From assembly GCA_011525445.1 (NCBI GenBank), contig WTGE01000014.1:1-10312 (forward strand): 10,312 nt of DNA, read 5' to 3'. Each line of letters begins with the position of its first letter. Position 1 is the first letter of the stretch. The stretch comes from Synechococcus sp. CO36386bin_37. GTDB taxonomy: Bacteria; Cyanobacteriota; Cyanobacteriia; PCC-6307; Cyanobiaceae. The translations under genes and the position numbers were made by a program. Of this stretch, positions 1 to 7,256 are shown piece after piece. Under the pieces are notes generated by a model that was given only the letters and a program-made list of their open reading frames with translations, ran no database searches and was not told the origin of the DNA.

Positions 1-358
1 GTTTCAGGGGGCGATTCAGGTCCTGGGTGGGGGCGGTCGCCAGGGGCGAGAAGCCTGGAATGTCATCGGCATTCCCAAACGAACTGGCCAGATAGGCCCC
101 GCTCAGGGCTTTGTCGAGGCCATCAGGCGAAAGATCAGATGTGCTTGTTACGCCCACTAATCCGCTTTCATTCCAGACCCGAACGGTGATCGAACTACGT
201 TGGGCCGCTTTCATCTGCTTGGCTTCGCCACGGTCGACTTGAACCGAGGCATTCATCCCACGACTGGCTCCAAGATCCCACTGTCGAATTCCGTCCCGTG
301 TTGCCAGAGCATGAAGCTGATCCCGCAGCTCCTCCACATTCAAAGGGGTATGGGTCAT
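1..358 (-). CDS. tldE: TldE/PmbA-type subunit of the TldD-TldE metalloprotease, N-terminal part (3' end beyond the left edge)
   Basis: The minus-strand frame opens with ATG at 358 and runs off the left edge after about 119 codons. The protein begins MTHTPLNVEELRDQL and contains VQVDRGEAKQMKAAQ followed by ITVRVWNESGLVGVTSTSDLSPDGL. This is the typical N-terminal fold of the TldD/PmbA family: a cofactor-like 'exposed to' segment, then a beta strand and a 'G..ts.dls...l..al..A' helix. In the known TldD-TldE heterodimer, TldE is the non-catalytic partner that helps unfold and thread peptides, and TldD supplies the zinc site. The gene starts 3 nt after the tldD stop, so the pair is almost certainly co-transcribed and translationally coupled. 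A GGGAGG Shine-Dalgarno-like element lies inside the last tldD codons, about 10 nt before this ATG. Only the first quarter of the protein is visible, so subunit identity rests partly on its position after tldD. Confidence 0.88.
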   Translation of the reverse strand, partial: MTHTPLNVEELRDQLHALATRDGIRQWDLGASRGMNASVQVDRGEAKQMKAAQRSSITVRVWNESGLVGVTSTSDLSPDGLDKALSGAYLASSFGNADDIPGFSPLATAPTQDLNRPLK

Positions 359-361
359 GAG

Positions 362-1822
362 TCAGCGGCCTCCCACCGTGATCGAATCAACCTTGATATG
401 GGGTTGCCCCACCGTGACAAAAATGCTTCCACTTACTGAGCCGCAATAGCCAGCTGCTAAATCGAGGTCATTGGCACACATGGAAATCCTGGGCATGACC
501 TCCTTGGCTTCACCAATCAATGTGGCGCCTTTCACGGGACGGCCAAGTTGTCCATTTTCGATGATGTAACCCTCTTCCACAGAAAAATTGAATTGACCTG
601 TCGGACCCACGCTTCCGCCACCCATGGACTTGCAATAAAGACCCTGATCGACGGATTGGATGAGATCGTCGGTGCTGTGCGGGCCTGCAGCGATGTAGGT
701 GTTGCGCATCCGGCTGGCAGCTGCGAAGCCGTGGTTTTGCCTTCGGCCGCTTCCGGTTCGAGCATGTCCGGTGCGGAGTTCACCGGCCCTATCACTTAAA
801 AACCCTTTCAAGACACCCTGTTCAATCAGCACTGTCCTCTGGGGTTCCATTCCTTCATCGTCCATGGAAAGAGAGCCGAAAGCACCAGCGCTCAGACCTT
901 CATCGATCGCTGTGACAGAGGGGTGGGCTATCACCTCACCGACCTGATCGGCGAATGGGGTCGTCCCCCGTTCCACCTGGGTGGTTTCCAGCAGATGACC
1001 GCAGGCTTCGTGGAAAATCACCCCTCCAAAACGATTGGCGAGGACCACTGGCATCTGGCCACCATCCACATAGTCCGCGTGGAGCATCGTTGCAGCACTA
1101 CTGCATACCTCCTCGGAAGCAGCATCAACATCCCAGTCCCGTAGATCAGTAGGCCGGTCCGTCGAACCAAAGCGTCGAGCAATGCTGGCGCGATGGTCAC
1201 CGTCGGCTGCCAGAACGCTGAGACCGCTTGATTGATGCAGGCGGATGTCTCGGGCATAGGTTCCATCACTGGCAGCCACGAGCACTTCCTGCCAATCACG
1301 CGAGAAACTGCCTCGCCTGACATCCAAGTGCTTTCCGCGTCGATCCAGCTGAGCAGTGCCTTCGAGCAGACGTTCGGTGATCTCGCTGAGCGCTGGTGAC
1401 TGGTTCAACCATTCGCCTTTCGTTGCAGCGAAATCGTTGAGCTGTCGTAGCCCCTCAAAACGTTGGTTGGCTTCCAGAGAAGTGTTCTCGAGGCCCAGCA
1501 TGGCCAGGGCCTGCTCAAGAGCTTCAGCGAGACCCGACTCGCTGAGGTCATTGGTGCTGACAAATCCGTCGCGGTGACCAAGAAATACACGAATACCAGC
1601 GCCCATTCCGAAAGAGGGAGAGACGCTGGTGATGCGATCTTGTTCAGCGAGGACGCCGATGTGATCGGTTCGTTCGAGGAACACCTCAACAAGATCAGCT
1701 CCTGAACGAACTCCCGTCTGAAGCAATGATTCCAGTCGGTGTTGCCAGGGGGTTTGACTCGGATCCAGGCTGAACGTCTGGCCAAGAGCGGGATGGGTGT
1801 CGACCAAGCCCCTCGTCTGCAT
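362..1822 (-). CDS. tldD: TldD, zinc metalloprotease catalytic subunit
   Basis: This 486-residue protein has the usual length for TldD. The zinc-binding HExxxH motif appears as HEACGH at residues 271-276 within FGGVIFHEACGHLLE. The expected third ligand cysteine is seen near the C-terminus in GYCGSVSG (C460), followed by the family signature ending in ITVGGR. The central SFGSLSMDDEG-like and SMGGGSVGPTGQFNFSVEEGY (397-417) blocks are also characteristic. With TldE it forms a heterodimeric protease that digests unfolded peptides; in enterobacteria it processes microcin B17 precursor and degrades CcdA. The cyanobacterial substrate is not known to me. The start is ATG at 1822, with GAGG 3 nt upstream, which is rather close. 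It lies 64 nt downstream of acsF and 3 nt upstream of tldE. No truncation or missing residue is visible. Confidence 0.95.
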   Translation of the reverse strand: MQTRGLVDTHPALGQTFSLDPSQTPWQHRLESLLQTGVRSGADLVEVFLERTDHIGVLAEQDRITSVSPSFGMGAGIRVFLGHRDGFVSTNDLSESGLAEALEQALAMLGLENTSLEANQRFEGLRQLNDFAATKGEWLNQSPALSEITERLLEGTAQLDRRGKHLDVRRGSFSRDWQEVLVAASDGTYARDIRLHQSSGLSVLAADGDHRASIARRFGSTDRPTDLRDWDVDAASEEVCSSAATMLHADYVDGGQMPVVLANRFGGVIFHEACGHLLETTQVERGTTPFADQVGEVIAHPSVTAIDEGLSAGAFGSLSMDDEGMEPQRTVLIEQGVLKGFLSDRAGELRTGHARTGSGRRQNHGFAAASRMRNTYIAAGPHSTDDLIQSVDQGLYCKSMGGGSVGPTGQFNFSVEEGYIIENGQLGRPVKGATLIGEAKEVMPRISMCANDLDLAAGYCGSVSGSIFVTVGQPHIKVDSITVGGR

Positions 1823-1886
1823 CAGCCTCGATTATGGAGAATCTTGGTCGGAATCGGAGCGAGGGGGCTGAGTCGTTGCGATCTTC

Positions 1887-2972
1887 TCAACGAACGGCAG
1901 GAAGGTATTGATCGCTACGAATGGGTTTCATCAGGAACAAGGATGCCATCTGAGCTCCATTGGCGATCCAATGGGGGATCTTGCGAAGGAGCTTCAGGGG
2001 TGCAGGAGCCTTGGTCGCATCCACAGCACTGAGTGCGGCATTGTTGTCCACAAGACGTTCGAGTCCTTCGAAGAAACGAGGATTTTTCACATCGAGAACA
2101 ACAGGGAACACTTTCGCAGTCGTTTCGTTTGTTTTGTCGATCACGAGCCTGTCGTACTCCCGTGCATCGAGTCCTAGGGCTTCGTAGAACTCCTTACGGG
2201 CTACATCGCGGACATACATCGTTGCAAAGACAGCGAGGAGAAAGAACCGGCACCAAAGACGTGCACGGAATCCCCGAACCGTGTCGGGCTGCGCTTTCAT
2301 CAGAGCGTCAAAGAAATCTCCGTGTCGGTTCTCGTCCTGACACCAGTTTTCGAAGAAATTGAAGATCGGGAAAATTTTGAAGTCCGGATTCTTTTCGAGA
2401 TGACGGAAGATTGTAATGTAACGCCAATAACCAATTTTTTCAGACAAATAAGTTGCATAAAAGATGAACTTTGGCTTGAAGAAGGTATAGCTTTTCGTTG
2501 CCGTTAAGAAGCCAAGATCCAGTTGCAAGCCAAAATCACTCATGGATTTGTTTAGAAATCCTGCGTGACGTGCTTCGTCGCGGGCCATGTGCGAGAAGCA
2601 TTCTGCGAGAAGGGGATTTTTAGTTTTGATCCGGCGGCTGAGCTCTTTGTAGAGCAGGAAGCCAGAAAATTCAGAGGTGCAGCTTTGTTCTAGAAATTCC
2701 ACAAAGACTTTTCGAGTCTCTGGATCGAGCTGATCAGCAGCTCCTTCAAATTCGTCATTACGAACGAAATGATGACGGTTGTAATCCTTCCTGAATTCTT
2801 CGCAGATCGCTTCGAGTTCAGCCTCGTTAGGACGCAGATCCATTGCGGCCATCGCCTCGAAATCTGTCGTGTAGAAACGAGGGGTCAGGATCGTGTCCTT
2901 CTCCGGATCCTTCGCCGAGACAGTGGACCCTGCTGCGACTGAGGCTTCCGTCACGGCTGTTGGAGGCACCAT
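1887..2972 (-). CDS. acsF: Mg-protoporphyrin IX monomethyl ester oxidative cyclase (aerobic, diiron)
   Basis: AcsF carries out the oxygen-dependent closure of ring E, converting Mg-protoporphyrin IX monomethyl ester to divinyl protochlorophyllide in chlorophyll synthesis at the thylakoid. The protein has 361 residues, the usual length. The two diiron carboxylate/histidine motifs are visible: SEFSG (E101) with DEARHAGF (E133, H136), then a helix with E178 and DENRHGDFF (E214, H217); ligand assignment is inferred from the motif pattern. The N-terminus ([15 protein letters not shown]) is the marine-Synechococcus form, preceded by ATG at 2972. No Shine-Dalgarno sequence is present; instead a palindrome covers the region just upstream of the start codon (listed separately). 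The 76-nt gap to DUF2996 upstream is one of the larger gaps here, consistent with a separate promoter or control point for acsF-tldD-tldE. In cyanobacteria the enzyme also depends on Ycf54, which is not in this window. Confidence 0.97.
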   Translation of the reverse strand: MVPPTAVTEASVAAGSTVSAKDPEKDTILTPRFYTTDFEAMAAMDLRPNEAELEAICEEFRKDYNRHHFVRNDEFEGAADQLDPETRKVFVEFLEQSCTSEFSGFLLYKELSRRIKTKNPLLAECFSHMARDEARHAGFLNKSMSDFGLQLDLGFLTATKSYTFFKPKFIFYATYLSEKIGYWRYITIFRHLEKNPDFKIFPIFNFFENWCQDENRHGDFFDALMKAQPDTVRGFRARLWCRFFLLAVFATMYVRDVARKEFYEALGLDAREYDRLVIDKTNETTAKVFPVVLDVKNPRFFEGLERLVDNNAALSAVDATKAPAPLKLLRKIPHWIANGAQMASLFLMKPIRSDQYLPAVR

Positions 2973-2973
2973 C

Positions 2974-2996
2974 GGTTGCGTTAGTCACTAACAACC
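2974..2996 (-). promoter_or_regulatory. Palindrome/hairpin covering the acsF translation-initiation region
   Basis: GTTAGTCACTAAC at 2980-2992 is a perfect palindrome with 6-nt arms around one central base. It is flanked by GGTT (2974-2977) and AACC (2993-2996), which extend the dyad across a 2-nt bulge. On the minus strand the element ends one base before the acsF ATG (2970-2972), where a ribosome binding site would normally be. As DNA it could be a dimer-binding operator; as RNA it could fold with a 3-nt loop and 9 pairs, masking initiation. No protein or ligand is identified from sequence. Confidence 0.5.
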
Positions 2997-3048
2997 ATCG
3001 TAAGTGGCCTTCCGGTACCCATGCCTGCCACTGTTACGAGCCTTTCGG

Positions 3049-3486
3049 TTAATTCCCACCCAGCCACTTCTGTCCGTTCAATCGCTGAAGCAGACGGGAC
3101 TGAAGCAGGGCGAGGTTGATTCGCTTTTCGTCGATCAAAAACGACTCCAAAAGACTTGGCTCAGTTCCGGATTCAGCAAGGGCAATGGTTTTACCAGATG
3201 TGATGGAGTCGGATTCAAAACAGACCCAAAACCTTCGGCCTCCTGTTATTTCGCCAATCAGCATCCAGCACTGGCCTCCCACGACAGGCCGATCACCCTC
3301 CTGCAGGGAAATCGTGGCCTGAATCCCGTGTTTTGTGCTCAATGCTTTGTCGAGTGACGGGATCAGATCATCCTGAATGAATGTCTGAAAGGGTTTGTCC
3401 TCCAGTTTCGGCTTTGCAGCGGGCTTTGCAGCTGGTTTTGCAGCTGGTTTGTCTGCAGCCTTGGGAGTTGCGGGAGTTTCGCTCAC
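3049..3486 (-). CDS. DUF2996 family protein with Lys-Pro-Ala-rich N-terminal tail
   Basis: This is a 145-residue soluble protein. Residues 1-32 form a disordered, basic tail with three successive KPAA units. The folded part (about 33-143) reads KPFQTFIQDDLIPSL, then ISLQEGDRPVVGGQCWMLIGEI, RRFWVCFES, and a C-terminal LALLQSRLLQRLNGQKWLGGN, which I recognise as the DUF2996 domain that I associate with cyanobacteria. Its biochemical function is unknown to me and I do not assign one. The start must be GTG at 3486: reading upstream in frame there is no other start codon before a stop at 3529-3531. No Shine-Dalgarno element is visible. It lies 45 nt after the two-helix membrane protein and 76 nt before acsF, in what looks like the same transcription unit. 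Confidence 0.85.
   Translation of the reverse strand: MSETPATPKAADKPAAKPAAKPAAKPKLEDKPFQTFIQDDLIPSLDKALSTKHGIQATISLQEGDRPVVGGQCWMLIGEITGGRRFWVCFESDSITSGKTIALAESGTEPSLLESFLIDEKRINLALLQSRLLQRLNGQKWLGGN
3411..3446. repeat. 12-bp tandem repeat (3 copies) coding KPAA units
   Basis: Three adjacent 12-nt units related to GCTTTGCAGCTG lie at 3411-3422, 3423-3434 and 3435-3446, differing by one or two bases. Because the unit is a multiple of three, copy-number change keeps the frame and only lengthens or shortens the KPAA-rich tail of the DUF2996 protein. Confidence 0.8.
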
Positions 3487-3531
3487 CGGAGTTGGGTCAC
3501 TGGGCGGACTGTAGACAGGCCAGAGCTTTCA

Positions 3532-4071
3532 TTACCAATCCTCACCGATCGCCTGTCCCCAATCGTCAACATCGTGGTTTGAATCTTCACCATGGACGCT
3601 GGGATCAGAACGTGATGATTGCGATTCGCTGGGCTGTTGCGATGGGCTCCGACTGTTCGCTGTCGTCGATGGCTGGCCGCGATGCACAACTCTGAAGGGG
3701 ACGGAAACCGTCGGTGCTGGATCGCGCACGTCCCGCTCAGGCCAGGGCGTCGGCTGGGCCTGTCTGGGTCTGGAAGAGTCGTCGAGGTCTTGTGGTGACG
3801 GTTCCTGGAATCCAGCGGGGCCTGTGTAGGGGCGACGCACATCACGGCGCAGCACAGGGCGGGGCGTCATGAGAGCGAGTCCCCCAGCAGCGCTTACTCC
3901 GGATCCCACCAACGCCCCCAAAGCGATCCAGACGCCGATGGGCCATGGGGGAGATTTCCAAGTGAGCACGCGCAAGGAAGCAGCTTGTTGGAGGTTGAGT
4001 GAGGCAATCAGCAGCATTAACACCACTGGGCTCAAACAAGGGATGAGCAGCAAGCGTTGAAGGCTTGTCAT
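3532..4071 (-). CDS. Hypothetical membrane protein, two N-terminal helices and a Pro/Ser/acidic cytoplasmic-type tail
   Basis: This 179-residue protein has two predicted transmembrane helices at about residues 5-27 (LLLIPCLSPVVLMLLIASL) and 44-67 (PIGVWIALGALVGSGVSAAGG). Between them sits NLQQAASLRVLTWKSPPWP. The layout of helix, 'N.Q.A.LR.L.W' and a glycine-rich second helix resembles the LapA/DUF1049 membrane domain, but this is a pattern resemblance only. Residues 70-179 are low complexity, rich in Pro, Ser, Arg and Asp, with two RDVR elements and an acidic, tryptophan-containing end (VDDWGQAIGEDW). The ATG at 4071 overlaps the ubiX stop in an ATGA arrangement, so translation is probably coupled to ubiX. 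Function is unknown. The aromatic-acidic C-terminus could be a docking tail for a partner, but that is speculation. Confidence 0.75.
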   Translation of the reverse strand: MTSLQRLLLIPCLSPVVLMLLIASLNLQQAASLRVLTWKSPPWPIGVWIALGALVGSGVSAAGGLALMTPRPVLRRDVRRPYTGPAGFQEPSPQDLDDSSRPRQAQPTPWPERDVRDPAPTVSVPFRVVHRGQPSTTANSRSPSQQPSESQSSRSDPSVHGEDSNHDVDDWGQAIGEDW

Positions 4072-4712
4072 GTTTGGCGTCCCTCCCAGCGTTTCAGAGG
4101 ACTCAGATCCTCACCGAAACAATCGAAGAGGCGCACCACCAGAAAATCAACCATGTCATTGAGATTCTGAGGCTGGCTGTACCAGGCAGGGATCGGTGGA
4201 GCAATCTTTGCGCCAGCCTCAGCGAGAGCCGTGAGATTGCGGAGGTGAATCAGACTCCATGGCATCTCACGCGGTGCCAGAACCAGGGGTCGTCCCTCCT
4301 TGAGATGAACATCCGCACAACGTTCCAGCAGATCGCTGGCAACTCCAGCGGCAATCCGACCCACTGTGCCCATCGAACAGGGAACAATCACCATGCCTCG
4401 TGTTGGCACACTGCCGCTGGCGATCGTGGCGGCCTGATCACCCCAGCGATGGCAAGTCAACGATCCCGTATCCACAGTGAGCCGCTTTCTCCAGAACTGT
4501 TCCTGCAGATCAGGATCGATGGGGACCTGAATGGATTGTTCTGCAGACCACACTTCGTGAGCTCCACGACTCATGATCAGGTGAACGCTTCGATGGTGAC
4601 GCAACAGCAGTTGTATGGCACGCTCCGCCAGCGGTTGGGCTGATGCTCCGCTGACCCCAATCACATAGGGAACGTTCGGTTGTTGCAGGGCTTGATGGTC
4701 CGCATTGAACAT
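4068..4712 (-). CDS. ubiX: Flavin prenyltransferase UbiX
   Basis: UbiX joins dimethylallyl phosphate to FMN to make the prenylated FMN cofactor of UbiD-type decarboxylases; in cyanobacteria this serves 4-hydroxybenzoate decarboxylation on the way to plastoquinone. The FMN-binding motif GVSGAS is at residues 19-24 and PCSMGTVGRIAAG at 111-123. Residues S24, K138, R148, E149, Y178, R194 and W209 fall at a constant +9 offset from the active-site residues I recall for Pseudomonas UbiX (S15, K129, R139, E140, Y169, R185, W200), so the enzyme looks intact. I chose ATG at 4712, four nt after the upstream stop, giving 214 residues. A GTG at 4727 would add five residues and overlap the upstream gene by 11 nt. 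The 3' end overlaps the next gene by ATGA. Confidence 0.95.
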   Translation of the reverse strand: MFNADHQALQQPNVPYVIGVSGASAQPLAERAIQLLLRHHRSVHLIMSRGAHEVWSAEQSIQVPIDPDLQEQFWRKRLTVDTGSLTCHRWGDQAATIASGSVPTRGMVIVPCSMGTVGRIAAGVASDLLERCADVHLKEGRPLVLAPREMPWSLIHLRNLTALAEAGAKIAPPIPAWYSQPQNLNDMVDFLVVRLFDCFGEDLSPLKRWEGRQT

Positions 4713-4716
4713 GGCC

Positions 4717-7116
4717 CTAGTTTTCACTCACCGCCACAGGCATCGGAGTGTTGTCTTGAGTGTCGTCAGGGGTTGTTAAAACCTCTAAATCAATCTGATT
4801 GCGGAGCACATCGACTTTGGTGACGCGAACCGTGACGGGATCACCAAGCTTGTAAACGCGGCGGTTACGCCGCCCAACCAATCGGTTCTGACGTGAACGG
4901 TATTCATACCAATCGTCATTCAGAGAGCTGACATGGACGAGTCCCTCCACCATTGAGGGTGCAATCTCCACAAAAAAGCCATAACTCTGTACGCCACTGA
5001 TCACGCCCTGTTGTTCTTGATCCAGCATGGGTTCGGCACTGCGGGCCTGCGCCATGGAAATCACATCCCTGCACAGTTCAGTCTGCTGGCGGCGCCGTGC
5101 ATTAATCCGTTGCAATTGACGGTGTTGGATCAGGTCCCGCAATCGTTGTTGGAGCGATCCGCTGAACAGAGCCCATGTGATCCGAGAGGCGGCCCCTTTG
5201 CTGCCCACGTTGACCGTTTCTTTCTGACGCACACTGGGACGATCCTTTCCGTCGTTGAGCAGCTGACATAACACCTGTTGGTTCAACAGGTCCGCATAGT
5301 GCAGTGTGGGGCAGCACCAAGGGGCCAGTGAGGGAGAGGACTCATCTGTCGTGAAAGACGCCGCATCAGGAGCGCTGTGTTCAGCGTTCAGCTCGGGGTT
5401 CGTCAGTGTGGTGGCCGATGCGCTTGCCTCTGATGTTGCTGGTCCTTCGTCAGTGTTGGCCAGTTCAATCTGTTTGGCTTTCGGGGGAATCAGCCGCAGC
5501 TGGGGATCTGGAAGGGTCTGTCGGAGTTGGAGGTTCAGAACCCGTCTTGATGGACTACCGATCAACGCTTGAGCAAGTTCAGAAGCCGAGGTGGTTCCCT
5601 CCGCATCCAAGGCGAGCGGAAGATCGAGCGCTATGGCCGCTTTGGCAACGTCGTTGAGAGCCCCACTTTCGGGATCATGGGCTTGAAGGACAAGAGCCGG
5701 GAGATTGAAATCCAGGCAGTGTTGCGTCCAGGTGGCGTGTGCTGCACGAAGAAGAACAGCCAAAATCGAAAAGGGATCCTCCTCTCGTAAAGGGTCGATC
5801 CATTGGCGCTGGCTTCCATCCGGTTCACTGCTGCGTAGATCTCCCAGTGAATCCAGATCAGGAACGGGAAGATCCAATTCGATCTGGCCGCGTTTCAACT
5901 CCGCAGCATGAAGAGTTTTCGCGCAGAACACCAATGTTTCCAGTTGACCGATTTGCTCCTTGATCGGTTTCAGGGCTGTTGGGATGGTGCGTGACCGTGG
6001 TTTTCGTGTCGCCAAGGCTGCGAAGGCCTCGGATTTCACTTCGGCAACAGGACGAATCTTGGTCAGACAAAATTCCCAGTCGCGAGTGGTTCCCTCAGCA
6101 TCAAAATCAACGCGCAGACTCACAGCAGCCTGCGATTCACCAACACGAAATGCCGCAGCCTTGGAGAGATTGGCACTGAGCAGCGGGAGCCATTTGTTTC
6201 CCAGACAAAGAGCTTCGCTCTGTTCCGCCAACCATTGATCAAGACTGTTGCCGGGGTTGACGCGTTCGGCTACCGCCGGAGCATGAATCCAGAGTCTGGT
6301 CCCCCCTTCATGGGGAACAACGTGCACTGCCGGAAGCTGTGGAGCGTCATCAATCTGCCAATTGTTCAGCAGCAGACAAGGTTGCTCGGTGAGGTTCTTT
6401 CGTCGTTTGTCGGATGGAGCTTTCAACGTTGTTCTGGGAGCGTTGACCCTGGTATGCAGATGGGCCTTGGTGAGCAACAGGTCTCGATCAGCATCAAGAC
6501 CACCGTTGAGGGGTAGGGAACGGGCCACGTGTCCACGGGCTGGATGCTGGGCGATGGGATAGCGATCCAGCTTCACTTCAACAACCGAAGTGACGGGGCC
6601 CTCGATCCGATAACTGCTGTCGCTTTCAGGCAGTTCGATGGTCCCCAGCAGGCGGTCATCCAAAGGAATCGCCAGCAGCCGCTCGTCCTGTTCCTCCACC
6701 TGAGCGAGGAGGCTTGTGGTTGCCCTCTGCAAAATGCACTGAACCCCTCCTTCAGGAGAACGACGCCGACCGGCATCGCGCAGGATCCTCACAAGAACTC
6801 GGTCACCATTCCAGGCGTGATTGAGTTGGTGGTCGCGGATGTAAACGTCTTCTCCCCCGTCGTCTCGGATGGCAAAACAAAAGCCTTTGCTGCTGCATCG
6901 CAAACGCGCTTCGATCAACCCGATGTCACTGCATCGCGACACCGAGCCCTCATCCTCAAGCTTGAAGATCCCAAGGCGACTCAGGCCTTGCAGCGCAATG
7001 CTGAGTGAATGCTTGTCGGCTCGATTGGTGAGACGGAGAATCTTCTCCAGCTTGCTGACCTCAAGGGAACCGTCTTGGGGGACCTGGTCGAGAAGGTCGG
7101 CAACCGTGAATTTCAT
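4717..7116 (-). CDS. RNase II/RNase R family (RNB-S1) protein with degenerate active-site motifs
   Basis: This 799-residue protein has the RNase R domain order. It shows an N-terminal helical segment (1-65), a cold-shock domain (about 67-112, IEARLRCSSKGFCFAI...NGDRVLVRIL), a second OB segment (135-220), an RNB region (about 240-610) and a C-terminal S1 domain (about 700-780, GVISGVQSYGFFVEIAPSMVEGLVHVSSL). Family members degrade RNA 3' to 5' using four RNB aspartates and an arginine in SPIRRY. Here the aspartate block reads LLLNNWQIDDA (248-258), retaining only the last DD, and SPIRRYADL is replaced by CPTLHYADL (602-610). About 55 low-complexity Ala/Ser/Thr/Glu residues (about 543-597) interrupt the RNB end. 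It may bind RNA without cutting. It could be the cyanobacterial Zam-like paralogue, but I cannot confirm that. Start is ATG 7116; a longer open frame to 7359 only shadows the exporter gene. The stop lies 4 nt before ubiX. Confidence 0.85.
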   Translation of the reverse strand: MKFTVADLLDQVPQDGSLEVSKLEKILRLTNRADKHSLSIALQGLSRLGIFKLEDEGSVSRCSDIGLIEARLRCSSKGFCFAIRDDGGEDVYIRDHQLNHAWNGDRVLVRILRDAGRRRSPEGGVQCILQRATTSLLAQVEEQDERLLAIPLDDRLLGTIELPESDSSYRIEGPVTSVVEVKLDRYPIAQHPARGHVARSLPLNGGLDADRDLLLTKAHLHTRVNAPRTTLKAPSDKRRKNLTEQPCLLLNNWQIDDAPQLPAVHVVPHEGGTRLWIHAPAVAERVNPGNSLDQWLAEQSEALCLGNKWLPLLSANLSKAAAFRVGESQAAVSLRVDFDAEGTTRDWEFCLTKIRPVAEVKSEAFAALATRKPRSRTIPTALKPIKEQIGQLETLVFCAKTLHAAELKRGQIELDLPVPDLDSLGDLRSSEPDGSQRQWIDPLREEDPFSILAVLLRAAHATWTQHCLDFNLPALVLQAHDPESGALNDVAKAAIALDLPLALDAEGTTSASELAQALIGSPSRRVLNLQLRQTLPDPQLRLIPPKAKQIELANTDEGPATSEASASATTLTNPELNAEHSAPDAASFTTDESSPSLAPWCCPTLHYADLLNQQVLCQLLNDGKDRPSVRQKETVNVGSKGAASRITWALFSGSLQQRLRDLIQHRQLQRINARRRQQTELCRDVISMAQARSAEPMLDQEQQGVISGVQSYGFFVEIAPSMVEGLVHVSSLNDDWYEYRSRQNRLVGRRNRRVYKLGDPVTVRVTKVDVLRNQIDLEVLTTPDDTQDNTPMPVAVSEN

Positions 7117-7132
7117 CGGGGCGTGCAGGAAA

Positions 7133-7149
7133 CCGGCCTTCAGGACCGG
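7133..7149 (-). promoter_or_regulatory. GC-rich leader hairpin upstream of the RNB-family gene
   Basis: CCGGCC (7133-7138) and GG-A-CCGG (7143-7149) form a six-pair all-GC stem with a TTCA loop and one bulged A. On the minus strand it lies 17-33 nt before the ATG at 7116. Only three U residues follow, so it is not a good intrinsic terminator. It could shape mRNA stability or initiation. Confidence 0.35.
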
Positions 7150-7166
7150 GCGTTTAATCAAACCGC

Positions 7167-7190
7167 TGCACTCGAAGAGTCTGTAGTGCA
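7167..7190. repeat. Inverted repeat TGCACT-N12-AGTGCA in the exporter/RNB intergenic gap
   Basis: Perfect 6-nt arms at 7167-7172 and 7185-7190 surround a 12-nt spacer. A second small dyad, ATCGA-TTG-TCGAT, abuts it at 7191-7203. It may be an operator or RNA hairpin in the leader of the RNB-family gene, but 6-nt arms can arise by chance. Confidence 0.3.
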
Positions 7191-7219
7191 ATCGATTGTC
7201 GATCCCCTGGAGTGTAAGC

Positions 7220-7245
7220 GCCCGTCCGTGATCCACCCCACGGGC
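7220..7245 (-). other. Stem-loop just downstream of the exporter pair
   Basis: GCCCGT (7220-7225) and ACGGGC (7240-7245) form a 6-pair GC-rich stem with a 14-nt loop, 11 nt after the stop of the second exporter gene. An alternative CCGTG/CACGG pairing overlaps it. No T-run follows on the minus strand (CTTACACT), so it may protect the 3' end or weakly attenuate rather than terminate. Confidence 0.3.
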
Positions 7246-7256
7246 TGAACCCAGTC

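Noticed and set aside
1831..1836. CATAAT as a -10 box for tldD
   Set aside because: No acceptable -35 hexamer occurs 16-18 nt upstream, and the short gap after acsF favours read-through.
4065..4643. 192-codon plus-strand open frame opposite ubiX
   Set aside because: It lies entirely antisense to a clearly conserved enzyme and its translation resembles no protein family I know.
6529..7008. 159-codon plus-strand open frame
   Set aside because: It is antisense to the cold-shock domain region of the RNB-family gene, with no initiation signal and no recognisable motif.
7220..7245. Intrinsic terminator after the exporter pair
   Set aside because: The stem is followed on the minus strand by CTTACACT rather than a T-run, so it does not meet the usual pattern.
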